Shown: positions 25,049 through 37,200, counted from the first letter of the stretch. The stretch is DNA of 64,000 nt from Pseudoneurospora amorphoporcata (GCA_033297205.1 MU859082.1:124001-188000); one strand, 5' to 3'. The notes: generated from the sequence alone by a model not told the origin. Translations and numbers: made by a program.

Positions 25049-26735
25049 GTGCCTGTTTTGGTATCCTTACGGGTGCCACCCCGTGTTGGTATCTTTAGTA
25101 TCTCCACGGATGACACTCCATTTTCGTGTGCCTGGTAACTTGGCGGATGCCACTCCGCTTCGTTGCGGTCACTGTTCTCGCTCAGGAAACCTGTTCTTGT
25201 GTGTCCTTCTCTTTCATGAAGGAAACATTAAACCCACGGCCCATGCGACCACGCACGTAGTCGCGGGCCAAGGTCTCGAACCACACAAAGATCGACAGAG
25301 TAAGAAGGGGAACACATACCGATTGACTCCGTTGAGAAACTCAACGATGACTCGTCATCGTGAGTTGCCATCTCGTTGTGGATGGCGGACGGCATTGGGA
25401 AATTGGTCGAGATGGAACGTCTGCGTGGCCTGCTATGAGAAGTGTGAGCACGCTACTGGCACGCCTACAGGTCGGGAAAAAAAAGGCCAGAAGAATCAGA
25501 TGACGGGAGTTAAATGGCAATAAGGTACGAGCCGAACCTGAGGTTAATGGGGGTAGAAGGAGTAGTGTAAAAGGCACGACAATACATGAGAGGAAAGAAG
25601 GAGAGAATGTCCAAGGACCCAGACGGAAGAGCAGAACTTGTCGACGAGGAGAGTATTTCGGCAATGCGGGGTTCATTTTTGATGCCTCGTCCATGTGCGC
25701 GGCAAATGTGGTTGCCGACGCAAGGAAGGTGCGCCTCCAGATGGAAACTGTTGTGGAAAGAGAAGGAGCGAGAGAACACATATGTGCATTTCGTGCGAAC
25801 AGCACAAACAATTGGGATCTTGGGTCGCAAGGGCTGGTGAAAGCACACATAAGGAAATTTAAACTTACTATTTTTCTTGCACCTTGGGAAAGCTAGGTGG
25901 CTGATGCTATTTTGCGAACACCCAGGTTGATCACTTGGTGGCGGGCTGAGTTGTGACTGGAAGTGGTCAACGCCGCGCAAAAGCAAGTGTTGTTAAAGGC
26001 CGATGGACAGCGACTTTTGGGAGTGACGCGGCAAAAGCTTAAAGCCAAACCGCGATGAGGAGGTGAATGTAGGCAAAGTTCCGCTGGTGAGACTGGTGAT
26101 GGGAAGTGAACCTTTTCTCCAAGGAATTCGAGGTTGACGAGGGGAAGAAATTCTGGGTAGGAAAAACAATCCAAGGGTCAGAAGGAAAAAGGACACTTGG
26201 GAGGGAAAATGTGGTGGGTCCCAAATTCAACCCTATACATACTTACCTATTGTGCTGACGTCCAATAAACAGCCTTCCTTGCTTATCAATAGGGCTGGTA
26301 TTGTGAATCCATTGTTTGCTTTTCTGAATTTGCTCCTGTGGGTATGGCCGTCAAGGTCCTCAAAGAAATAAAGGCCCAATCGGGTATGATAAGGGACCTA
26401 GATTGCTAGATTTGGACAAGCTGCATACTGACGGGTCATTGCTTGGGGTGATGATGACTCAATAAGAGTTGAACCTGAAACGTGGCGAAAGCTGTCAATC
26501 AATAGAAAAAGCGCCACTTAGGACTTGTGATCGAGGAGGACAGACGGCAAAGAAGAGAAAGAGGAAAAAGAAGAGGAGAAAAGAGGAGGAGGCTTGTAAT
26601 ATATAGTTCATTAGCAAAGCTGAGTTGAAGGCAGACTATCATACCAAACGTTGAGGTAGCCTTTGGAAGAGAATCTTCGTTCATCCCAAACTACCTACCC
26701 CTACTAATTCAAATATGATAAAGTGAGTACCTAGT
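25049..26735. other. Intergenic / 5' region of the RRM gene
   Basis: No gene is supported. Open frames on the minus strand at about 25341-25986 are rich in Pro/Ser/Leu and show no domain. Base composition becomes more A/T-rich towards 26700, leading into the LTR island. Confidence 0.4.
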
Positions 26736-27139
26736 TGTTACGAACTTAAGCAATAACGCGGACCAACCAGGTTGTCAGGATGTGACAGCCCCGCTTACGA
26801 TAAGATAGTATAACATAGGACCAGGAATAGGGACAGAGGAACGCCCGAAGGGCGCTCACAAAGAGGAAGTGCTCACCGTGAGCAGGTGCTCATAGTGAGC
26901 AGAACACCATCGTGAGCAGACACTCCAAGACTAAGGCCTCAGGGAAAGGCACGGAGTATAAAGGAACGACTGGAGAACTCAGATTGTCAGATAGTTCGAC
27001 AGTAGTCAATTGATCTTTATCACCGAGATCAGTATAACGATACTATACTTGTTGTAAACCTTTTGGCTTCACTGAACGACTCTGATAGTTACTACCTTCA
27101 GCTATCCCACTTAGGCAGATCAGACTGCCGTTCGTCACA
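26736..27139 (+). mobile_element. Solo LTR 1 (404 bp) with 5-bp target duplication CTAGT
   Basis: The element starts TGTTACGAACTTAAGC and ends CCGTTCGTCACA, so it has the TG...CA termini of a long terminal repeat. It is flanked by CTAGT on both sides (26731-26735 and 27140-27144), a perfect 5-bp target-site duplication. A related copy with different flanks lies at 27607-27975. The 3' half is best conserved between copies (GTCAATTGATC, CTTGTTGT, CCTTTTGGCTTCAC). No internal retrotransposon coding sequence is present, so this is a solo LTR left by recombination. Confidence 0.9.
26870..26901. repeat. Palindromic 15-mers inside LTR 1
   Basis: TGCTCACCGTGAGCA at 26870-26884 and TGCTCATAGTGAGCA at 26887-26901 are 17 bp apart. 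A half copy (CGTGAGCA) follows at about 26911. The first is a perfect palindrome with 7-bp arms around one base. The same array occurs in LTR 2. Confidence 0.8.
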
Positions 27140-27606
27140 CTAGTACTTACTTCTATCTTACTTTACTTTTTAGTCAGAGATCCAGTGCCGGACTGACCGT
27201 CGATTTGCTCGTTTGGATCTGACAGTCGAATGTCATCTTAAAATAAGATTGTATTAAATTTAAGTCAAGTTGGTAAAAGTACAAGTGTTAGACAAGTCTT
27301 TGAGGTAGCCGCAGTTTGATGGAAAGGAAGTTTAATTTCAATTATTACCAGTCTTCTAAACCAGAGTTGTAGATTAAAAGAAATAAAATAATAGTACTAA
27401 GATATCAATAATGTGATAAATAATATAAAGCACAAACAACCTAAAGCGATGAAATTCAGGGGAAGAAGATTAAATACGTAAAACACGCGACTAAAAAAGG
27501 CAGAAGGCAAAGTATACGATCAAGGCTATATCTTCAAAGTCAAATGAAGTGAAAGAGTGATTAGTGTATGACCCTTGGTAGACTACCAGTCTGAGGGGTA
27601 ATCTAT
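27140..27606. other. AT-rich spacer between the two LTRs
   Basis: It holds no gene. Stretches such as TAATAATAGTACTAAG and many TA-rich words suggest heavily mutated sequence. It may itself be a decayed repeat, but no family is recognised. Confidence 0.4.
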
Positions 27607-27975
27607 TGTTACGAACTTAAGCAGGACACACGGGCCGACCAGACCGCTGGGAGACCATCACCACTCTAGGACTGGTTGATGTAACCCCAAGGTCTGGGAT
27701 TGGCCAGGAAGGCGTGGTACTATAGTGCTCACGGTGAGCAGGTGCTCACAGTGAGCAGGAGTCGCGAGTGAGCAAGCAAGACTCAAGATGGATATAAGGG
27801 CGACTGGAGAACGCAGATTGTCAGATAAATTCGACAGTAGTCAATTGATCATTATCATCAAGACACGTATAACGCTACCATACTTGTTGTGAACCTTTTG
27901 GCTTCACCGAATGACTCTGATAGTTTAATACCTTCAGCTATCTCACTTAGGCAGATCAGACTGCCGTTCGTCACA
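27607..27975 (+). mobile_element. Solo LTR 2 (369 bp) with 5-bp target duplication TCTAT
   Basis: It starts TGTTACGAACTTAAGC and ends CCGTTCGTCACA, like LTR 1, in the same orientation. It is flanked by TCTAT on both sides (27602-27606 and 27976-27980). The different duplication shows it is an independent insertion, not the partner LTR of a single element. It is 35 bp shorter than LTR 1 and differs mostly in its 5' third. Confidence 0.9.
27726..27757. repeat. Palindromic 15-mers inside LTR 2
   Basis: TGCTCACGGTGAGCA (27726-27740) and TGCTCACAGTGAGCA (27743-27757) repeat at 17 bp, followed by a degenerate third unit. Spacing is the same as in LTR 1, although the central base differs. Confidence 0.8.
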
Positions 27976-29729
27976 TCTATCGAATTAGCCGCTTATCAGA
28001 AAATCAAAGGCAAAATCGTGAGGCTACTAGGCTGTTACCGCTTCCATATAAAACGCAATCACGCCTGTTATTTTGCGCGAGAATAAATTCAGATGAGGGT
28101 ATTCTTACAAGACTGACCGGTAGTGATATGTCAGTACCGGTGAGCTTTATTGGAAGAAAAGAGGGATAAGAAATAATAATTAACTAAAGCACAACGCCCA
28201 AAATAGAAAACACTCTATCAGACTGAAGATGTGTTCTTAAAAGCCTCATACCCCTCGGAGATCGCAGGCCGCTGTGGAGTATTTTCTTCGGTGTGTTGGA
28301 AACATTGAAGATGAGAAGTCGTACAATTTGGATCCCAAGCAAGGTTAACTAAGAAACACCAATGCCTGAAACGCGAGTCAAAAAGACATCATGACCAGCA
28401 AAGCGTCGCATGTTGTCAGGCGCCTAGGTAAAAGATATCAAGGAGTGTCTCGTCAAAGGTTCGAGCCTGATGGCAGAAGGAATGTTGGTTATGTAAGCAA
28501 TGCCAGGGCAAGGTTCCGGATGAGACTTCTGCCGCTTGGCTCTTAATGACAGAAAGCCCATTGTTCAGCGGACGGAAGAAGGCCTGAAAAGCTTAAGATA
28601 ACAGACATATCGCGGACTTGCTGGACGACAACGAGTACTGCACTACCTAACACTTGGTGATCCCTGTGTCGTCTACCCCTGTGTCGGCCAGCAGACAACG
28701 GCAAATCATCCACATAGCTATGCGGAGGAGAACGATATAAAGGAATTGATGCATACCAGTTCGCATATATGGAGGCATTGAGGAACGTCTGGCCAAGTAT
28801 CATGACGCAGGATGAGTGACGTGGGAGTGAAGAACTTCAGTGACTGATGCTGCCGGGAACTTCGTAGTGAACTCATTTCTGTGGCATGGATCACAACTCC
28901 GAGCATGAATGGGATTTGCAACGGAACAGAACAGGAAACTTCATGTTGCAAAAATGACAAGGTAGATATGGAACGCCTCGTAGATTGGGGATGTAGCTTC
29001 AGCGATGGATGTTGTTCCGGTAACCACCCACTTGATGTCGTTGCGGGAGGCTAGGGGTCATTCGGAAGTTGCCGATGAAAAGCGGAGCCGCAACCCGCAT
29101 TTAAACTGCGATGTCCCCAACTCTCCATCATCCAGTCGGAAAGGTCAAGCACACAATGTCGCCTTCTGCTCGTAATCCTTCACACTGCTCTGAATTCTTT
29201 TCGAGACAAGAGAAAAATTGTGTGAACACGAGCAACAACAGCAGATCGATAGATGTGATGGATTGATGCTATGAGAGAGAGAGAGAGAGCGAGAGAGCGG
29301 AAGGTCTGGAGGTCTAGAAACGGTGGGCAGACCAGGGCACGAGTGAGCAGGCGAACAGATGGCCTGTGCCCCGGGACCCACCAACAAAAATCCACACCTT
29401 TTAGGCATAAGTTGATGTGAGGGTTGTTCTGGTGCCAAGCATGGAAGGGTTAGGGTTGACTACACGTTCTGCGAGAAGCTCCATTGTTCTCAAACCATAC
29501 TGTAACCTGGTCAAAGCTCCTCAACGTGCTGATCAGATGCGGAGAATTGGCGACTTGCCAACCCACCGACCCCGGCCTCTTCGTCCCGGTTCCTGAACAA
29601 GTGCCTCTGTAACATTTCGAGAAATGTGCCCGGGGTAATGAGCCGACTGGCTCCATCACCTCTTATCAGTTTATCGCCGTCTTTTCGAGCCGGCCCGTTG
29701 GACGAGTGAACATAGGAGATATTTGAACC
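27976..29729. other. Intergenic
   Basis: No gene is seen. The first ~250 bp are A/T-rich like the LTR island. A GA dinucleotide microsatellite lies at 29273-29289. Confidence 0.4.
29273..29289 (+). repeat. (GA)n microsatellite
   Basis: Eight uninterrupted GA units, followed by imperfect GAGAGAGCG sequence. Confidence 0.9.
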
Positions 29730-30662
29730 ATGCGCGCAACACAGTCCCTTCCGTTCAAGGGCTTCTGGGGCCGGAGTCTTGACGAACTCTCGCGGTTGAC
29801 CAACATCGGTACGAGAAACCCCGAAACCCAATCCCAAATTGGAGCTATTACAATGCGCCAACAATGAACACCGACGGTTGTTGCTGATACAAGGCTGACT
29901 GGTTGGTTGGGTTGGGGTTGCGCAGTTGCCAAATCCGAGAACATCAAAGGCGCCACGGGGCCACGCGAGATCCACAACTTCCAGACGCCCGAGTCAGTCG
30001 CAGATTGCAAGCTCCTCTCCGACGCCGACGTGGGCGGCTCCTCGACTGCCCATCTCGACTGGGTTCCCCCGGCCAACCATATCCCCACTCCCGACGGCGA
30101 CCGAAAACCGTACACCCCGATCCCCGGCAGCTATGCGCGCTTCCACGGCACCATCTCGCTAGAGCTGCCGACAGACCGGCGGGAGATTTCACGGACAGGC
30201 TATGCCGGCTTCCGGACGCTGGATCGCCCTCCCACCATCTTCGGGCGCGGTGTGTGGGACATCGACCCGTACGCCTACCTCGCGATGCGCGTCAAGACAG
30301 ACGCGCGCAGTTACTTTGTCAACGTGCGGACCGAGTCGGTGGTGCCGCTCGACTTACACCAGCACCGCCTGTTTGTCAAGAAGCCGGGGCAGTGGGAGAC
30401 GGTGTTGATTAAGTGGAACGATTTTGTGAGGACCAACCATGGCAAGGTCATCGAGCCGCAGACGGGGATGCTGAGGCAGAAGGTTCTTTCGATCGGGTTC
30501 TCGACTACGGACAGGAAGCCAGGCCCGTATGAGCTTTGCGTGGAGAGGTTGTGGGCGACTAATGACTTTGATGAGGCGGGGGTTGTGGAAACGGATGTTG
30601 CGGAGACTCAGCTCAAAAATAAGCAGGGTGAGAAGGTCAAGGTTACGTGGGGGCCTCTGTAG
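29730..30662 (+). CDS. CIA30: Complex I intermediate-associated protein 30 (CIA30/NDUFAF1 family)
   Basis: Exons 29730-29808 and 29926-30662 give 271 aa. Exon 1 encodes MRATQSLPFKGFWGRSLDEL, and the phase-1 intron joins ...LTNIV to AKSENIKG, keeping frame. The CIA30 domain covers most of the protein: EIHNFQTPESVADCKLLSD, SYARFHGTISLELP, RTGYAGFRTL, WDIDPYAYLAMRVKTD, PGQWETVLIKWNDFVRTNHG and LSIGFSTTDRKPGPYELCV. Family members assist assembly of the membrane arm of mitochondrial NADH:ubiquinone oxidoreductase. Some fungal CIA30-domain paralogues are not mitochondrial, and the N-terminus here is short and only mildly basic, so the precise role is inferred. A later in-frame ATG at 29907 lies inside the intron and is not the start. 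Confidence 0.9.
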
Positions 30663-31334
30663 CAGGAATGATGGGGGGACCGAATGTCTGTACCATTGGC
30701 GAGATGGATTTGGGTTGTTGGCTACAAATGGACTGAATGCTATACAACGAACGTATTGTATGGCTCTCGATCAACAGGGGAGGGAGGTTATCACAACAGA
30801 ACCGCGATATTCAGGGGTCTGACGAAGATAGCGCGGGTAGATCGACAGATGCAGGTTATGGTCTGCTTTAAGAGCTGTTCCAGTTGGCCGTGATACTGTC
30901 AATGAATTTTTAATTTTACATGATAGACTGTGTTATAGGATATAAAAATCCCATTCGTGCCAATTACATGTCTGAAAATGAAAACATTGCAGTACGGTGA
31001 TTCGGACGACATATTGAAACTCGTACATGCCGCTTTGTGAAAGCTCTCTCTTTTCATATCATCGGTGGACTCTAGATGGATGGACACGGTGAGCGATATA
31101 CTAATCTGGCTTGAACACAATCTCTTTACTACCGACATGCATCACTGCTGGAACATCGACGGCCAACAAAAAAGCAGATCGAACATTACAAGCTGACAAA
31201 GCGATATACGGAACTTGGTTCTCTAGTATCCCTTGGACAAATCTTTGTTGCCCGTGGCAGTGACATGACCCACTACAGGCCGGCATACGATCAGTAATTA
31301 CTGAGTCAGAACGTTCAGGAAGCAACGCAGTTCA
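30663..31334. other. Intergenic
   Basis: It contains the 3' flank of the CIA30 gene. No gene is recognised. Confidence 0.4.
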
Positions 31335-31436
31335 TTACCCGTGCCACGCCCCCACTTTTTTGGGACTCGCCAAACTCCCTCTTTAGAGGGTGCGAGTTTG
31401 GCGAGTCCCAAAAAAGTGGGGGCGTGGCACGGGTAA
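31335..31436. repeat. Perfect 43-bp inverted repeat (foldback), possible tiny MITE
   Basis: Left arm 31335-31377 and right arm 31394-31436 are exact reverse complements over 43 bp, separated by 16 nt (31378-31393) that hold a smaller CCCTC/GAGGG palindrome. The arms begin TTACCCGTGCCACGCCCCCA. If the TA in TTA/TAA is a target duplication, the insert would be 31338-31433 (96 bp, ends CCCGTG...CACGGG). No transposase is nearby. Confidence 0.95.
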
Positions 31437-31779
31437 CCTCTACGAACGAGCGAGATGGTCTAATGCAACTGAGCAACAAGACGAAATCACATAGAACTAG
31501 AAGGGCTAGAAGGGAAAGCAAATAAAACATATCATTGAACCCATAATGTGCTGTGATTTCTGTAATGCCACGTCTGCTGTAACCATGAAAACAAATCCCA
31601 TCGACGACCGTCATATAATCACCGCATCTTAGCAGCCTAAACGCCCTTGTAATGCTAACCCCCTTGCGACCATTCATCCTAAAAAAAAAAAAAAAACGCC
31701 CTTCACCACCATTTTGACGAATTGCTTGCCCGTTTCTTCCTATAACCTTGGCAATCGACCCCCGCAGTGCAGTTTGCTT
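31437..31779. other. Intergenic with poly-A tract
   Basis: A run of 16 A lies at 31681-31696. The rest is the 3' flank of the RS-rich gene. Confidence 0.5.
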
Positions 31780-33046
31780 CTAGTTATCCGCCTTGCCTCT
31801 GTCCCACTCCCTCTTCTCTCCAGCCTTGGTCCACGTAACGTCCTCGATATCCTTCTCCCCATTGGGACTGGTTTTCTCCCACTTTTTAATGTCCTCTTCC
31901 GAGAAGCCAGCAGCCCGAAGTCTGTCGGCGCCCTGCTTGAGCCACTTTTGCCGGTCACGGAAGGATTCTACCATGTCATCCCAATCATCGTTCTTGGTGA
32001 CCTTGAGGTCACTCTCGTCCAGCTGCATGTCTTCACTTGGATCGTAGTCGTTCGCAAATCTTCCGTCCATGGCGGCTCCGCCCCTTCCTGCTCCTCTTCC
32101 ACGAGTGCGGACAGGCGGAGGGTAAGCATCAGCGGGCGGTGGTGCTGCTGGCCCAATGAGGTCCTCAAGTGGATCAGAGTTCTCGTTTTCGGACACCTCC
32201 TTTTCAGCCAGCCGGCCGTGTCGTCTGTTGGTTGATGACTTTTCTGGTATTATGTCGCGGTCCTTGCGGGAACGGCTCTCCTTTTCGGACCTGCTGCTTC
32301 GAGACTTATGCGACGAATGGCTGTGCTTCGCACCTTCTTGGTCGCTGCTGATCGGGGAACGAGACCGATGTCGGTGTCTGCGCTCGCGGTGTCGTGGAGA
32401 ACGCGATCGGGATCTATCTCTGCGCCGCCGTTCCTCGCGCGAGGACCTCTCTTCATCTCCATGATGTCGGTGGTGGTGATGGTGGCGTCTTTCTCGCGAT
32501 GCATCTTTTGTATCTTCGTCGTCCGAACGTCGGGTCTCGCTTCGCTTATGCTTTTCCTTGTCGCCAGTTTTACTGTCCTTGTGGTCTTTGGATGACGTTC
32601 TGGCGCTTGACTGCACGTCTTCCTCAGCTCCACGCCTTTTCTTTTGCCCGGAAAGCAACGAGGAGATTGCGCCTAACTGCCGCCGTCGTATGTCCTGTAG
32701 CGAAGGGTTCGTTTTAAGTCGCTTCTTCTCTTCTGCTTCTTCTAAGCCGGACAAGCGCGCCTGCGCCTCAGCGGCCTCTTTAGCCTTGATTGCGGCATTG
32801 TGGGAGTCGGTTTCGCGAATGATGCGAGTCAAGAAGTTGGTGTTTGGCTTTGCCTTGTTTGGAGGTCTTTGGTGAAGGGAGGTCAGTCATGAATGGTTCA
32901 ACTCCCGGTGTCGCGGCGGTTCAAACGTACTTTGTCGATTTGAAAGCTTCGAGGCCCATGGAGGAATACTTTATCGAGGCCTCGCTCGCTTCCTTGGCAA
33001 GGAGCTCGGCGACATAATCATCCGTAATTATGGTGTCGTTGGCCAT
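31780..33046 (-). CDS. RS-rich nuclear protein, annotated in fungi as a splicing-factor-38B-like or NKAP-domain-like protein
   Basis: Exons 33046-32931 and 32866-31780 give 400 aa. The N-terminus MANDTIITDDYVAELLAKEA and the block KPNTNFLTRIIRETDSHNAA (across the junction) are the conserved part, shared with small nuclear proteins of the NKAPD1/C11orf57 type. A long Arg/Ser/His/Glu-rich region follows (about residues 130-250: RRHHHHHRHHGDEERSSREE, SRSRSPRHRERRHRHRSRSP). An acidic, Pro-rich spacer and a conserved C-terminus with WDDMVESFRDRQKWLKQGAD close the protein. The RS-type region suggests a role near pre-mRNA splicing; no catalytic domain is present. The fungal annotation as 'pre-mRNA-splicing factor 38B' is family tradition, and direct evidence from sequence is limited to composition. 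Confidence 0.72.
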
Positions 33047-34242
33047 GGCAAACGATGGTGTTTTTCGAACAATTGGGATTTCAGCATTTGCCAAAAACAT
33101 GCCAAAGAGGTAGGAAATGAGTTGATGGACAAGTAAAAGCGTTCAAGAAAGAAAAGTGAAGTTTCCGACATCCTTGCCGGATGACACTGACTGGCGAGGC
33201 GGGCTGAGTTCGACGACCGAGATCCAACAGTGACGATGCAGGCAAGGGGCGCGGCAGGCATCCAGAAGGAGAAGGCACGAGGTTACAATCAAGTGGGGCG
33301 CGCGGCGCTTATCGATTACAGCAAAAGTGGAAACCTAAGTAGGTAACAACCTGAACTCTTCCACTTCCAACTTGGCTTTGACCGGGGAGGCTTGTCTTAT
33401 CGATAAAGCTGGAAACGAAACGCTCGCCCTTCCCCGCAGACCGACGCATCCTGGCATCTTTAAGTTGAGGGGTTCGCTGCCCCAACACAAAGGCCACTGG
33501 AGCGAGACCATAGCAGAATAAACGGTAGGTCAAGCCGGAAATCATTCAATTGTATCTGGCGGTTCGGGATAAGGTCAGATGGGTTGAATTTGACCGACGT
33601 TGACCGTTGGGATTCACGACGCGCTGGATGGCAAGCACGCCCGGACGCCTTCCGTCGTGTCAAAGGAAGGAGGTACCTCCTGGACCACAAGTGTCGTTTG
33701 AAATTACTGAGCTTCAATGCCCGGTCATTTATGATATCCGCATCGGAACTCAACCTGGAATGGAGGAAAGACTATCCCCGCCTGTGAACTTTAGGACTCG
33801 TAATTTTCTCCCTCAAACCTAAGATAAGCAATTGTTTACATACCCTGATGAAACAAGAAACATCTGCACACACGGAAAAGGTTCACGTTCGAGGATGGGC
33901 CGTGTGTCGCCATTCTCCCTTCCTCCTCCACAGCGGCTGGATAGGTTCCGAATTTTTAGTGCATTGGGGAAGTTATACACTACAGACTTAGGTCGGCCCT
34001 ACACTCACTCCACTGATCGACTCACTGACCCACTGCAGCGTCACGGCCCGAGCACGACCTGGGCTTGAATGTCTGCCCAGATTTAACACTCCATCCCTTC
34101 CCCTCCAACGCTTGTGGAATCCATCCCGCTTCCACTTACAACCTCGGTCGATCCCACGGCTTTGTACATCGTTTTTGGTTCGCTGCAACCCAACTTCGGC
34201 CTCTGCTGAGCTTCCGGGCTCACAACCTCGTGCAACACAACA
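33047..34242. other. Divergent promoter region (RS-rich protein / JmjC-SET protein)
   Basis: 1.2 kb between two divergent starts. No other gene is seen. Short open frames on both strands have no recognisable domain. Confidence 0.45.
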
Positions 34243-37200
34243 ATGGATGGCCAGGGTCTACGACGAAGAGCGGTCGACTTGCTCATTGATGACCTGGGCC
34301 GGATTAGTTATGACCTGCGCCGCTACCTTAACGAAGGAGAAACCCCGCTTAGAAAAGTCAAACCGCCTGATGTTAAAGCGGCCCGAGATCTATTCGAACA
34401 GATCATAACTCGGATCGGTCATGTTTCAACCAAGCTGGCTGATGAGCAGTTCCTATCCTCAGGCATCCCTTCAGAGCCCTTGGCTAATGGTCCTCACACT
34501 CCCATATCCAACGTCGACGTCTCATCCATTGTCCACCATCAGCAACAGTTTGTTCCCGCCGAGAGTGTTGAACCGAATCAAGCGCCTCAACAGGTGCAGC
34601 TAGAGCAAGAACTAGTACAACGAGACCAGCTACGAGGTCAGCAAGAAGTCCAGCTACAGCCCGAACAACCAGTACTACAACAAGAGCGCCTACAAGGCCA
34701 ACATCGAGACCATCCACAAGCCCAGCATGAAGTCCACCTACAACCCAATCTACAGCCCCAGCAACATGATCAGCACCAAGCCCAACAACAAGGCCAGTTA
34801 CAAGGCCAGCAACGAGACCAGCTACAGGGTCAGCATGAAGGTCAGCTACAGCCCCAGCAACGTGATCAGCAACAAGTCGAACAACAAGCCCAGTTACAAG
34901 GCCAGCAAGAAACCCAGCTACAACCACAACAACCAGTACATCAACAGGTGCAGCTACAGCTACAGCAACGGGATCGGCTGCAGGGTCAACAAGAAGTCCA
35001 GCTACAGCCCCAACAACCATTACAGCAACACGACCAGCTGCCAGGCCATATACAAGGCCAACAACGAGACCACTTGCAAGCTCAGCTCCAAGACCAACAA
35101 CAACCGCGACAAGAAGTACCACAACAGGCGCAGCTACATAGTCAACAACGAATCCTGCCACAACACCAACGACAAGACCAGCAGCGTGGACAGCAACAAG
35201 TCCAACAAGACCAACAAGATCACCAAAACCAGCTACAATACCAGCAACAAGAGCACCGGCACACAGAAGCTGTTCCAGAAGCTGTCCCAGATGCGGGAGC
35301 TGGCGCAGTCGATAGTGAAGAGAGCTCACAGCCTGAACCGCCAACACAGGACGAGATACACGCCGTTGGACCGGCCCCTCGAGTCACTTCACCAACCCCA
35401 ACTACACACAATATCCCTACGAACTCGTCAACAAGTTGCGGCGCTAGTCATGATGTAGAAGTACGGCCTGGAGACCTAGCTCAGCTTCCGCCTCCCAAGC
35501 TGCTTCTCCTTCCCAAGGACAGCGCTCCTCTCTTCGACTGCACCTACCAGGACGTCCATGTCCTCAACGAGGAGCTGTTTGAGCAATGCTCGCTTCATCC
35601 CGATGTGCAGGACAGAGGCTATTTCAAACTTCAAATCAGGGATCTTCCGCCTCTCCAAGTTGCCCCTGGTAAAATGGGCAAACCAGACCAGACTCATGCG
35701 ACCTCTTTTTTCTATAAGAAGGACAATCTAGGCCTCGTCAAGGTTGACACTGGAAAAAAACCGAGAATCAAATGGCCCACCTTTCCTCTTCCTCTGACCG
35801 AGAAGCAAAATTGGTCACTAAAAGAGCAGAAGCAACTCTGGAACTCTACGGCCGCACACCCGCCCAACGGAGCCCGACCGTACATTATCGGCAACCCGCT
35901 ATTCGATGATATTGAGCTGTCACCGGGAGATAAGCTGAAACGCAGAGGCCAGACAGTCCTGGAAGGCATTAACACGCAGTATATCTACTTCAACCTCAAA
36001 GAGAAGACAATCACGGTCATGCATCGAGAAGATGCCCACGTTCGGTCGGAGAACTTGTTACGAGACGGTGAAAACAAGTTTTGGTGCTTTGTCAAGCCGA
36101 GTTCTGCTGCGAAGCTGGAGGAACGGATGCGTCACGACTTTCCTGAAATGCGCAGCTGTTCCCAAGCCGTCCGTCACCTAAGCCGCCATATTCCTCCTGC
36201 CAAGTTGGACGAGTGGGGGGTTGAGTATACACTTGACTATTGCGTTCCTGGCCAGGCCGTGGTCACTGAGCCGGGCACATACCATCAAGTTCTCAATCTT
36301 GGCCCAAATTATGCGATAGCGATCAACGTCGAATACGAATCATCACCCGATGATCCACCCAATTACACATACTGCGATGAAGCTTGCCCCGACCAGTGTG
36401 CAATCTCCGCCGAAGACTTTTGCATAAATCCAGATGCGACAGCCAAGGACAAATTGGCACTCCCAGCCAAGATGAAGCCAATGGCAATGATGGCACAGGC
36501 TAAGCGACCGGGGGTCGTCTCTCCGGGGCGCAATTTGTCGAATGACAGCATACCATCAGATTCTGCGCCGGCAACCGATGAGCAACGTGAAAAACAACAC
36601 TCAGACTCGGGATCTCCGCAGGAACAACTCGAAGACGCCGAGAATCACCACTCTCGACAGCTAGAGTCAGCAGCACCACCTTCAATACCAAGCACGGTTT
36701 CTACCACGCTTCATGAACCGCCAGTTTCGAACGTATCGGAAGTCAATCCGTCCGTCATTGATTCAGGACGAGTTGATCGTGGTCCAATGCAGGTCGTTTC
36801 CGAACCACAGCAGAGTATTACAGAGTCAGAGGCACCTCCAGAAGTACAACAGACAGCTCTGGAAGTACAGCAAGTTCCTCAAAAACCAGAGGTACCCCGG
36901 GAAGTACAGCAGCCAACTCCAGTGCAAGAGGAGATTGCTCTTCTACCAGTGCAACCTCTTTCACAACCGGTTATGTTTGTACAACAACAAGAACAAACCG
37001 CCATGGTGCGACCTGGCCCAGCGATCTTGAATTCCGTTGAGACTCACGGTTTGGGTCGTTCTGTTGCTTACCACCAACAAGAGCTTCAGATAGTTCAAGC
37101 CACCTTTCCCATGTTACAGCAATCGACAGCACCTCCTCTTGTGGCAACTGGACCCGCGCCTCTGTTTAAGATACCAGATGTACGGTTCGTAGGACCGCCT

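Noticed and set aside
29907..29925. Start of the CIA30 protein at ATG 29907
   Set aside because: This lies in the intron; an upstream exon at 29730 with GT/AG signals restores the normal N-terminus.
34484..35458. Open frames of 287 codons (-) and 243 codons (+, other frame) across the Gln-rich repeat
   Set aside because: They are by-products of CAA/CAG/CTA repeat composition inside the JmjC/SET gene.
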